NCBI GenBank assembly: GCA_902461985.1
Contig: CABQAB010000030.1
Span: forward strand, 1 to 12,389
Direction of reading: 5' to 3'
From: an uncultured Bacteroidales bacterium
GTDB taxonomy: Bacteria > Bacteroidota > Bacteroidia > Bacteroidales > UBA932
Length of the DNA stretch: 12,389 nt
The notes beneath the pieces were generated by a model, which was not told the origin of the DNA, did not search any database, and saw nothing but the letters and a program-made list of their open reading frames with translations. How positions within the stretch are numbered: position 1 is the stretch's first letter; each line of letters begins with the position of its first letter. The position numbers were made by a program, and so were the translations under genes. Shown here piece by piece: positions 1-6,891 of the stretch.

Positions 1-1
1 G

Positions 2-661
2 CCTCACCATACCCAGGCAGGCCTTACCAATATCTCCAACTACGGCTGTAAGGAGTTCGCCATTGAGATGGCTGAACTTGCGCAGGACTGCTATCTCGAT
101 GGGTATTTCCTGGATGAGGAATATACTGGCTATGATTATGGTACTATGACTGATCTGTGGAGAAGAACCTCTGCTGAAAGTTCGGAAAATGGTAATGGAG
201 GTGCCTATATGTCATACCAGCTCTGGAAACAGGGAAAAGAAATCACGGGCAGGTCTATGGACGTCGGTATCTTCCAGTACGGCGGACTGAGCGTCGGGAA
301 GGTTGTTGACCACGAAGATGGCACAGAGCACCATGCTTCAGAATTTGCTCATTGCAACATGGCTAACTATGGCGGTTCAGGTTATCCTATGGATGATCAG
401 ACGGTTGCTGATTGCTGCGGCGTAAGTATTGAGTGTGCAAGAGGTTATGGTTCGAGTGCAGAGTCTATCAAAGCAAAGATGGACCAGGGATATGGTTGGG
501 GCGCCGCATGGTTTGCTTGGGATCCTACCAACAGCAGGTCTGCCAAATCTACTATCGCAGGTGTTTGTGAACTTGCCTACGAAAGCAAACTCGTCGAGCC
601 TACAGTCTATTACAAGAAGATAGGCGAAGGCCAGTATGACCCTAATCCATACAACTATTAA
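2..661 (+). CDS. GH18 endo-beta-N-acetylglucosaminidase-like protein (3' part only)
   Basis: The reading frame is open from the window edge to a TAA at 659-661, so the N-terminus is missing; the ATG at 68 is an internal methionine. At fragment residues 32-41 the sequence LDGYFLDEEY matches the GH18 beta-4 catalytic motif (DGxDxDxE). By alignment with the EndoH/EndoF pattern, E40 would be the proton donor and D38 the residue that positions the substrate acetamido group. The middle aspartate of the motif is Phe36 here. Further on, WGAAWFAWDPTNSRS resembles the last barrel strands, and a short tail follows. In the family these enzymes cut the chitobiose core of N-glycans, usually as surface or periplasmic proteins inside glycan-utilization operons. 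The BACON-LamG lipoprotein 15 bases downstream fits that context. Family assignment is fairly good; activity and substrate are inferred, and a non-catalytic GH18-like binding protein is possible. Confidence 0.72.
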   Translation, partial: PHHTQAGLTNISNYGCKEFAIEMAELAQDCYLDGYFLDEEYTGYDYGTMTDLWRRTSAESSENGNGGAYMSYQLWKQGKEITGRSMDVGIFQYGGLSVGKVVDHEDGTEHHASEFAHCNMANYGGSGYPMDDQTVADCCGVSIECARGYGSSAESIKAKMDQGYGWGAAWFAWDPTNSRSAKSTIAGVCELAYESKLVEPTVYYKKIGEGQYDPNPYNY

Positions 662-676
662 CGGAAATTAAGAAAT

Positions 677-2356
677 ATGAAAAAAATATTTTTGTTTGCT
701 GCCGCATTGGCAGCGCTTGTGGCTTGCAAACCTGAACAGGAGCAGCCTACAGTCAGTACAGACAAGATTTCAGTGGCTCCGCAGAACAAGACCATCGACG
801 GCCAGGGCGGAACAGTGAAAGTTATGGTCACCAGCTCCGGCGACTGGACATTCGCAGCTAAGGACGGTGTCAAATACGATTGGGTGAGTGCTGACAAGAC
901 TTCCGGAAAGGACGGAGACATTGTTGAGTTCACTGTAGCAAAGAATGGTGAAGAAAAGAAGACTGCCGAGTTCATTTTCACTTGCGGCAAGGCTGAGGAC
1001 ACATTTACCCTCGTTTCTATGCCCGGTGAACTGCCTGTCATCAGTTTGACTTCAGATGCCGAGGTTCCGGTAAATTATCAGGAAGGTAAATTCACCGTAA
1101 CTGTCCAGTTGAAGAAACTCACTATGGATGACATTACGGTTGAGACATCGGCAGAATGGCTCAGGAAGCTTTTTATCGGTGAAGGTGAGACGGCTGATGC
1201 AGCCAATATCGACCTGGGATATGATGCTCTTGAGGGGCTTGAACCACGCGAGGCTACAGTTACAATCAGCGGTAAAGATGCAGAACCTGTAACTGTGAAA
1301 CTCATTCAGGCTGCCAAGCCGACTCTCGTTGTCACTCCTGCTTCTGCAAATCTCGACCCTAAGACAGCCGGTACTCTTGAAGTGACTGTTTCTGCAAATG
1401 TCGAGTATGAAATCAGCTACAAGTACGATGAAGGTGTTGAAGCATGGCTTTCAGATCATGCAACCGAAGGCAACATTGAAAAATGGAACTACTCTGCCTA
1501 TACTGAGGAAGGCAAACAGAGAAAGGTTGAAATCACTTTCACCGAGAAGAACCCTGCAGATGGTGCCGAGGCTCTTACGGCAGTCGTAAATGCACGTCAG
1601 AGCAATCTGAAATACGCCCTCAACATCGCAAATGCCCGCGTTGCCAGTCCTGAAACATGGCCGAACGGTGACGTGATGAAAGTCGGCAAGGTCCTTACTG
1701 TTGAAATGCTTGCATATCACCCGGGTGCATTGAGCAACTTGGGCTATCTCTTCGGAACAGAGCGCCGTTTCTTAATCCGTCACGGAGACACTTGGCAGAA
1801 AGCACAGTGGGAGCTTGTGTGTGCGCGCACAACCAAGGAAACTAACGGAGAAAATGCCGAGTGGAAGCTTCAGGTCAACACTTCGGCCAATTATCTGCCT
1901 GCTGACAAGTGGTTCCATGTCGCTGTCACCATGGACGGCACGACCGCCAAGATTTATCTCAATGGTGAAGTGGTCGCTGAAGGCAATCTCCCATCAGACT
2001 TCAAGGATGTTGATTTCACCGAGCAGTACACTGGAAACAACACGACTCAGAAGTTGTATCTCGGCTGGGGTTATTCAAACGGCCGTGACTGGAAAGGTCA
2101 GGTTGCCGAGCTCCGTATATGGAACAGAGCCCTCGCTCAGGAAGAGATTAAGGCAGAGGGACACTATTTCTCAGTTCCGGCTGATTCTGAAGGTCTGGTC
2201 GGCTACTGGAAGATGGATGAAGGTGAAGGTTCCGTCATTTACGATTCAACGTCAAATGCCAACAACTTCGAAGCTCAGAATATGCCTAACGGCTACTCTT
2301 GGGCTGCCGGTGCAAACTGGGAAGAACTTGAGGCTTGGCCGCCGGTTATTGAATAA
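677..2356 (+). CDS. BACON/LamG-domain surface lipoprotein of a glycan-utilization operon
   Basis: A 559-residue protein with a lipoprotein signal peptide: MKKI start, hydrophobic stretch, lipobox LVAC with the lipidated Cys at 17. After a short acidic/Gln linker come three consecutive BACON-like beta-sandwich modules, roughly residues 27-116, 119-213 and 214-310. Each ends in the typical strand leading to a Q/S-rich edge (for example VKLIQAAK). Residues about 315-545 form a LamG/concanavalin-A-like fold: WFHVAVTMDGTTAKIYLNGEVV near 410, then ELRIWNRAL and LVGYWKMDEGEG. No catalytic motif is visible, so binding of glycan or glycoprotein at the cell surface is the likely role. It starts 15 bases after the GH18-like gene with no promoter between, so it is probably co-transcribed, and it is the last gene before a terminator. 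LamG proteins beside GH18 enzymes are common in Bacteroides N-glycan loci. Domain calls are by eye; the ligand is unknown. Confidence 0.82.
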   Translation: MKKIFLFAAALAALVACKPEQEQPTVSTDKISVAPQNKTIDGQGGTVKVMVTSSGDWTFAAKDGVKYDWVSADKTSGKDGDIVEFTVAKNGEEKKTAEFIFTCGKAEDTFTLVSMPGELPVISLTSDAEVPVNYQEGKFTVTVQLKKLTMDDITVETSAEWLRKLFIGEGETADAANIDLGYDALEGLEPREATVTISGKDAEPVTVKLIQAAKPTLVVTPASANLDPKTAGTLEVTVSANVEYEISYKYDEGVEAWLSDHATEGNIEKWNYSAYTEEGKQRKVEITFTEKNPADGAEALTAVVNARQSNLKYALNIANARVASPETWPNGDVMKVGKVLTVEMLAYHPGALSNLGYLFGTERRFLIRHGDTWQKAQWELVCARTTKETNGENAEWKLQVNTSANYLPADKWFHVAVTMDGTTAKIYLNGEVVAEGNLPSDFKDVDFTEQYTGNNTTQKLYLGWGYSNGRDWKGQVAELRIWNRALAQEEIKAEGHYFSVPADSEGLVGYWKMDEGEGSVIYDSTSNANNFEAQNMPNGYSWAAGANWEELEAWPPVIE

Positions 2357-2369
2357 GCATCACAGCAAT

Positions 2370-2387
2370 CCTGACTTGACTGTCAGG
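2370..2387 (+). other. Small hairpin downstream of the BACON-LamG gene
   Basis: Perfect 6-bp inverted repeat, CCTGAC at 2370-2375 and GTCAGG at 2382-2387, with a 6-base loop, 14 bases after the stop codon. There is no U tract directly behind it. It probably helps 3'-end formation or mRNA protection together with the stronger hairpin at 2404. Confidence 0.4.
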
Positions 2388-2403
2388 GCGTAGTAAATTG
2401 GAC

Positions 2404-2438
2404 AGAGAGGGAGGAGTTCGCTACCTCCCTCTCTTTAA
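2404..2438 (+). terminator. Intrinsic terminator of the GH18/BACON-LamG operon
   Basis: A perfect 11-bp stem (AGAGAGGGAGG at 2404-2414 with CCTCCCTCTCT at 2424-2434), a 9-base loop, then a short T-rich tail. It lies 47 bases after the stop of the BACON-LamG gene and just before the promoter of the next gene, which suits a transcription end between two units. The T tract is short, so efficiency is uncertain. Confidence 0.78.
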
Positions 2439-2442
2439 CTAA

Positions 2443-2473
2443 TTGATTTCCCGAAATCTTTTGTTTAATTTTG
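2443..2473 (+). promoter_or_regulatory. Bacteroidota-type promoter for the CotH lipoprotein gene
   Basis: TTG at 2443-2445, a 20-base spacer, then TAATTTTG at 2466-2473, which matches the -7 consensus TAnnTTTG exactly. The expected transcription start near 2478 leaves a leader of about 19 bases before the ATG at 2497. There is no Shine-Dalgarno site, as is usual in this phylum. Confidence 0.7.
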
Positions 2474-2496
2474 CAAATCTGATTTTGTAAGCCAGT

Positions 2497-4497
2497 ATGA
2501 AACTTTCCGATTTTGTATCAAAATGTATATGCGGCATCTGTGCTGCGTCTATGTTTGCAGTTTCGTGCCGTACGGAGATATATGAACCGGAACCTCAGCC
2601 GGAAAAGCCATATCTGCAGGTCGGGACGAGGGACTTGTCCTTTGCGGCTGCCGGCGGCACTCTTAATGTGGACATCACCGCCAACCGCAGGGTCGTGGTG
2701 AATGTTTCCGACTCGTGGATGACTGACAAGCTGACTCTTGTCAGCGAAGATTCCGGGTCCGGCTCTTCTACGGTCTACACATATTTGCTTGAAGTCACCG
2801 TGCTGCCCTGTCAGGACGGCCGCAAAGGCTCTCTGATGGTTTCCGCCCCTGGCTGCGCCGACGTGACGGTAAATGTCACCCAGCTGAAGCCGGACAAGCC
2901 TCTCTCATCCACCTGCGACCTTAAGTCTTTCTCCCTCAAGGCGGCAGCAAACGGGTTGAAGTCTGATCTTTCCTTCAGACTTGACAATAAGACCATGACA
3001 TGGTCGGCTAAATATCTGAAATGGATAGAGCGGAAGGACGCGGAGATGATGGTTCCGACGTTCGAGACGGACGGGAACATGGTTCTCGTGAACGGAAGCG
3101 AGATAGTCTCAGGCGAGACGGCACTGTCTTTTGCTGATGACTTCACACTCACCGTAGTCGCTGAAAACGGTGACACCAAGGAGTATTCCGTGAGCCTGAA
3201 CTGCCCTCAGATCAACAGGGAACTGCCGGTGCTGCACATCCGTCCTGACCACAGGATTACGAGCGACAAGAATGTCTATACCGACACCTATATCGAACTC
3301 TACGACAAGACTCCGGATTCCAAGGGCACCGGCTGGTGGGACAGCGCGACCCAGGGCAAGATACAGATGAGACGGCGCGGCAATTCCACATGGGAGCTTC
3401 CGAAGAAGCCTTTCAGAATGAAGTTCCCGGAGAAAGTCCAGCCCATCGGATTTGACCACTGTAATGAAAAATCCTGGGCCTTAGTTGCAAACGATATGGA
3501 CAAGTCACTGCTGCGTAACTACATAGCCTTCGAGTATTCGCGCATCATGTTCGTGAAGCATCAGGGCTACCACGACAGCAAGGCTCTCAAGTTCACTCCT
3601 ATAGCGCAGCCGATAAATGTCTACTACACGGGTGACTATCTTTACTCCGACACCGGGCAGACACGCCATCTCGACGGGGAGTATTTCGGTGTCTACCAGT
3701 TCAGCGACCACATGAACAAATGTGACGGCCGCATAGATGTGGACAAATTGACGGCGGTCGATACTGGTGCTGACATGATTACCGGAGGCTATATCATCGA
3801 GTTCGACATACACGAGGGCAGCCATTACTCAAACCGTGGCGTCAAGATGTCCTACAAATACCCGGATGAAGACGACTATGACTGGTCCCAGTACAATTAC
3901 ATAACTGATTTCATCAACAAGGCAGAGTCCGCCCTCTACAGTTCCAATTATAAGGATGCCACGAACGGATGGCGGAAGTGGTTCGACGAGAAGACTCTTG
4001 CCGACTACATCATAATCAAGGAACTTGTCGGGGATATGGACGGCTACACAAGCACCTATCTCTACAAGCGGCGCGGTGTGGACAAACTTTTCTTCGGCCC
4101 TATCTGGGACTGCGACAAGGGCTGGGACAACGACAGGCGTACTCCGCACGGAGACCCTCTTTCGCAGCTGATGATAAACGGGGGCTTCTGGATAAATTCC
4201 GGAATGAATTACGACTGGTACCACAGGTTCTGGGACGACGAGACTTTCCGGGCCTTCGTCAACAACCGCTGGAAGGAGAAAAAGGATGAGCTTCTGAACA
4301 AGACATGGGAGATTTTGGATGAGATGCCGAAGAAGATGCCAAAGGCTATCGAGGCGAATTTCTCTGTCTGGGATTTCTACTATCAGTACAGCAGCGAGGC
4401 CAAGATGCCTGCTGCTACGTACGAAAAGGAAATCGAGCGTATGCGTGATCTGACGAAGAAGCGGGCAGCTCTGCTTGACCGGCTTTTTGCCCAGTAA
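2497..4497 (+). CDS. CotH-kinase family surface lipoprotein with BACON domain
   Basis: A 666-residue lipoprotein with lipobox AVSC and lipidated Cys24. Residues about 38-130 resemble a BACON domain. Residues about 138-237 resemble the cadherin-like/DUF5018-type sandwich found in Bacteroidota surface proteins (FSLKAAANGLKSDLSF ... DFTLTVVAENGDTKEYSVSL). From about 242 to the end is a CotH-family domain: RGNSTW at 294-299 followed by PKKPFRMKF, GDMDGYTSTYLY at 512-523, and GPIWDCDKGWDND at 534-546. In CotH kinases the basic residues after RGNSTW and the acidic WDxD region belong to the ATP/metal site, and K303/K304, D538 and D540 are present. Known CotH proteins phosphorylate coat proteins in Bacillus spores; the role in Bacteroidales is not established. 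The gene has its own promoter and is followed 40 bases later by the sigma gene. Family call is confident; substrate unknown. Confidence 0.88.
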   Translation: MKLSDFVSKCICGICAASMFAVSCRTEIYEPEPQPEKPYLQVGTRDLSFAAAGGTLNVDITANRRVVVNVSDSWMTDKLTLVSEDSGSGSSTVYTYLLEVTVLPCQDGRKGSLMVSAPGCADVTVNVTQLKPDKPLSSTCDLKSFSLKAAANGLKSDLSFRLDNKTMTWSAKYLKWIERKDAEMMVPTFETDGNMVLVNGSEIVSGETALSFADDFTLTVVAENGDTKEYSVSLNCPQINRELPVLHIRPDHRITSDKNVYTDTYIELYDKTPDSKGTGWWDSATQGKIQMRRRGNSTWELPKKPFRMKFPEKVQPIGFDHCNEKSWALVANDMDKSLLRNYIAFEYSRIMFVKHQGYHDSKALKFTPIAQPINVYYTGDYLYSDTGQTRHLDGEYFGVYQFSDHMNKCDGRIDVDKLTAVDTGADMITGGYIIEFDIHEGSHYSNRGVKMSYKYPDEDDYDWSQYNYITDFINKAESALYSSNYKDATNGWRKWFDEKTLADYIIIKELVGDMDGYTSTYLYKRRGVDKLFFGPIWDCDKGWDNDRRTPHGDPLSQLMINGGFWINSGMNYDWYHRFWDDETFRAFVNNRWKEKKDELLNKTWEILDEMPKKMPKAIEANFSVWDFYYQYSSEAKMPAATYEKEIERMRDLTKKRAALLDRLFAQ

Positions 4498-4523
4498 TGG
4501 TCCGGTTCAAAGATCTCTCTTAG

Positions 4524-4531
4524 TAAATTTG
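4524..4531 (+). promoter_or_regulatory. -7 promoter element of the ECF sigma gene
   Basis: TAAATTTG matches TAnnTTTG exactly and sits 6 bases before the ATG at 4538. The expected start of transcription would be at or within a few bases of the start codon, giving a leaderless or near-leaderless mRNA. No good -33 TTG is seen 20 bases upstream. The box also argues against the in-frame ATG at 4475, which lies upstream of it. Confidence 0.55.
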
Positions 4532-4537
4532 CGGACT

Positions 4538-5080
4538 ATGGCGGAGTTTGCGGAAATCACTCCCGAGCAGTTCGGGGACATATACATCCGGAACAGGGAC
4601 AAATTCGTCGCTGTGGCTCTGTCGTATGTCCGTGACCGCAATGTGGCGGAAGATCTTGTCGCAGAAGCGTTTGCCAAGTTCTGGCACAATCGGGGTTATA
4701 TTGCTGACGTCATACAGCCGGAAGCCTACATCATGAAGTCGGTGAAGAATGCCTGTCTCAACTATATGAGAGACAAGTTGAACCGTCTGAGGATTGTCCG
4801 TGAGTACAATGATGACAAAATAAAAGCCATGGAGGCTGAGATCGCTTTCCTGTCCACAGAGGATCTCGGCTTCCTTTTCGAGTCAGAGGTGAGCGGCATC
4901 TTTAAAGAGGTGATGGAGAAATGCCCGGAACTTACAAGGGAGGTTTTCTATGCAAGCCGCTACGAGGGAATGACGCGCATCGAGATTGCAGACCGTTTCG
5001 GCATTTCCGAAAGCAAGGTCAAACGCGAAATCTCCAAGGCCCTCGATGCCCTTCGTACTGCCCTGAAAGACTATCTCTGA
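4538..5080 (+). CDS. ECF-type RNA polymerase sigma-70 factor
   Basis: A 180-residue protein, normal size for a Bacteroidota ECF sigma factor. Region 2 spans about residues 13-80, with the core-binding helix pattern RNVAEDLVAEAFAKFW (34-49) and the region 2.4-like YIMKSVKNACLNYMRDK. Region 4 spans about 118-176, with helix-turn-helix MTRIEIADRFGISESKVKREI (145-165), which reads the -35 element. The start at 4538 was chosen because the -7 box lies just upstream and because the extension from 4475 would overlap the CotH gene and adds a non-conserved 21 residues. No FecR-like anti-sigma gene follows: the next gene is recJ on the opposite strand, 24 bases away. Control must therefore be transcriptional or by a distant partner. 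It may control the CotH gene or other surface genes, but this is only inferred from proximity. Confidence 0.9.
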   Translation: MAEFAEITPEQFGDIYIRNRDKFVAVALSYVRDRNVAEDLVAEAFAKFWHNRGYIADVIQPEAYIMKSVKNACLNYMRDKLNRLRIVREYNDDKIKAMEAEIAFLSTEDLGFLFESEVSGIFKEVMEKCPELTREVFYASRYEGMTRIEIADRFGISESKVKREISKALDALRTALKDYL

Positions 5081-5104
5081 GAAGGGCTGTCTCTGGCCGC
5101 AGTC

Positions 5105-6832
5105 TTAGATTTCGTCTTCGCGCCGGTGGAGGTCCTTGAGACGGAGCTGCATGTTGGAAGTACCGCGGTAGTAGTTCTCGACTATGGAGTAGCAGATGTC
5201 GAAAGGGTTGCCGTTGCGGATGTAGTCGAAAGATTCCGCCATGTTGAAGCCTATGGCGGAGATGTGCCAGCCGGGGTTGGTCTCCTCTATGAGGTCGAGT
5301 TTGAGATGCCCGCCTTCCGCGCCGACCTTGCGTCCGTTGCCGTTGTCGTAGACATTTTCCGTGAGGAATACTGGTATGGCGTTTTCCGGTCCGAAAGGCT
5401 GGAACTGCTTGAGTATGCGCAGGAATTTCGGGGTAATCTGCGAGAAACTGATTTTGGCGTTGATGTTCACCACCGGGGTCTGCATCTGGGGGATGATTTT
5501 GCCGGAGATGAAAGTCTCTATCCTTCTGCAGAATTCAGGGAGGTTTTCCTCCTTCATGGTCATACCGGCTGCATAGAGGTGTCCGCCGAAGTTCTCAAGC
5601 AGATCCGCGCAGCTTTCGATGGCTTCATACAGGTCGAACCCTGGCACGCTTCTCGCCGAACCGCTCACGAAACCGTTGGCCTTGGTCAGCACGATTGTAG
5701 GCTTGAAAAAGGCTTCCACAAGTCTTGAGGCTACGATTCCCACCACACCTTTGTGCCAGGACGGATTGTAGACTATGGTCGCATTCCCGAAGGAAAGGCA
5801 CTTCCCTTCACTGACCATTTCCATGGCCTCCTTGGTGTTCTGCCTGTCAATGTCCTTGCGCTGGGTGTTGAAACGGTTGATTTCCTCGGCCGCTTCGTAT
5901 GCGGTGGCGGCATCGGTTGCCGTAAGCAGGTCCACTGCCGACTTCCCGGATTCCATCCTGCCGGCGGCGTTGATTCTCGGACCTATCTTGAAGACTATGT
6001 CGTCAATGGTGAGATGTCCCGGCTCAAGTCCGGAGAGGCTTATCATCGCTTTCAGTCCCTGGCAGGGGTTTTCATTCAGCCTTTTGAGCCCGAAATGGGC
6101 AAGTATGCGGTTCTCTCCCTTCACCGACACAAGGTCCGCGGCGATGCTGACTGCCAGCAGATCCAGCAGCGGTTCGAGTTCGGAAGCGGGTATGCCTTTG
6201 GAAATGGCCAAAGCCTGCATGAGCTTGAATCCCACACCGCAGCCTGAAAGGTCGTCGAAAGGATAGCTGCAGTCTTCGCGTTTGGGGTCGAGCACCGCAG
6301 CCGCATGGGGAAGTTCATTTTCCGGCAGGTGGTGGTCGCAGATAATCATGTCGATTCCCCTGGACTTGGCGTACTCCACCTTGTCGATGGCTTTTATCCC
6401 GCAGTCGAGGGTGATGATGAGGCTGTATCCTCTTTCCGCCGCCCAGTCTATGCCCTTGACGGACACCCCGTAACCTTCGTCGTAGCGGTCGGGTATATAG
6501 AATCCTATGTAGGAAGTGAAGCGTTTGAGGAAGGAATATACAAGTGAGACAGCCGTGGTCCCGTCCACGTCATAATCTCCGTAGACGAGTATGTTCTCAC
6601 CTTTCTGCAGGGCGGCTTCTATGCGTCCGACAGCCTTGTCCATGTCTTTCATAAGGAAAGGGTCGTGCAGACTTTCCATCGACGGGCGGAAAAAGGCGCG
6701 GGCCTGTTCGAAAGTGGTGATTCCCCTCTGGACCAGGAGAGTGGCGAGTACAGGGTCGATTCCGAGTGCCAGCGAAAGTTCGCCGGCAGCCGTCTCGTCC
6801 GAGTTTTCCTTGATTACCCACTTTTTCTCCAT
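5105..6832 (-). CDS. recJ: Single-stranded-DNA-specific 5'-3' exonuclease RecJ
   Basis: A 575-residue cytoplasmic DHH-superfamily nuclease that degrades single-stranded DNA 5' to 3' in recombinational and mismatch repair. Motifs, numbered from the start at 6832: YGDYDVDGTTA (84-94), ITLDCGI (140-146) and ICDHH (164-168) supply the metal-binding aspartates and histidines. DLVSVKGENR (233-242) precedes the linker. The DHHA1 part has GPRINAAGRM (284-293), HKGVVGIVASR (360-370), GSARS (391-395) and GGHLYAAG (416-423). The C-terminal OB-fold region contains FQPFGPENAIPVF. All key residues seem intact and the length is normal. An upstream in-frame ATG at 6850 is rejected because the promoter -7 box overlaps the codons between it and 6832. 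The gene is convergent with the sigma gene and divergent from the lipoprotein at 6892. Confidence 0.96.
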   Translation of the reverse strand: MEKKWVIKENSDETAAGELSLALGIDPVLATLLVQRGITTFEQARAFFRPSMESLHDPFLMKDMDKAVGRIEAALQKGENILVYGDYDVDGTTAVSLVYSFLKRFTSYIGFYIPDRYDEGYGVSVKGIDWAAERGYSLIITLDCGIKAIDKVEYAKSRGIDMIICDHHLPENELPHAAAVLDPKREDCSYPFDDLSGCGVGFKLMQALAISKGIPASELEPLLDLLAVSIAADLVSVKGENRILAHFGLKRLNENPCQGLKAMISLSGLEPGHLTIDDIVFKIGPRINAAGRMESGKSAVDLLTATDAATAYEAAEEINRFNTQRKDIDRQNTKEAMEMVSEGKCLSFGNATIVYNPSWHKGVVGIVASRLVEAFFKPTIVLTKANGFVSGSARSVPGFDLYEAIESCADLLENFGGHLYAAGMTMKEENLPEFCRRIETFISGKIIPQMQTPVVNINAKISFSQITPKFLRILKQFQPFGPENAIPVFLTENVYDNGNGRKVGAEGGHLKLDLIEETNPGWHISAIGFNMAESFDYIRNGNPFDICYSIVENYYRGTSNMQLRLKDLHRREDEI

Positions 6833-6838
6833 AACCTG

Positions 6839-6846
6839 CAAATATA
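6839..6846 (-). promoter_or_regulatory. -7 promoter element of recJ
   Basis: On the minus strand TATATTTG lies 6 bases before the recJ ATG at 6832, the same spacing as at the sigma gene. It implies a leaderless or nearly leaderless recJ mRNA. The surrounding 12-mer CTATATTTGCAG is also present at the DUF4143 ATPase promoter. Confidence 0.6.
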
Positions 6847-6859
6847 GCATATTTTTCGT

Positions 6860-6867
6860 TACTTTTG
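6860..6867 (+). promoter_or_regulatory. -7 promoter element of the lipoprotein gene at 6892
   Basis: TACTTTTG matches TAnnTTTG and lies 24 bases before the ATG at 6892. The -33 position shows no clear TTG. This promoter and that of recJ point away from each other within 59 bases, so polymerase or regulator binding at one may affect the other. Confidence 0.5.
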
Positions 6868-6891
6868 CACCAACTTGTAATGCAACTTATC

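Noticed and set aside
4475..4537. Longer N-terminus for the sigma factor from the ATG at 4475
   Set aside because: It would overlap the CotH gene, adds 21 residues unlike the family, and lies upstream of the TAAATTTG promoter box; ATG 4538 fits better.
5081..5104. Shared terminator between the sigma gene and recJ
   Set aside because: The 24-base gap has no convincing stem or T tract.
5126..6547. Plus-strand frames opposite recJ (for example 5126-5728 and 5753-6247)
   Set aside because: They are antisense to a complete, motif-rich recJ and have no recognisable features.
6833..6850. Six-residue N-terminal extension of RecJ from the ATG at 6850
   Set aside because: The codons overlap the TATATTTG promoter box, and MEKKWV at 6832 is a natural start.
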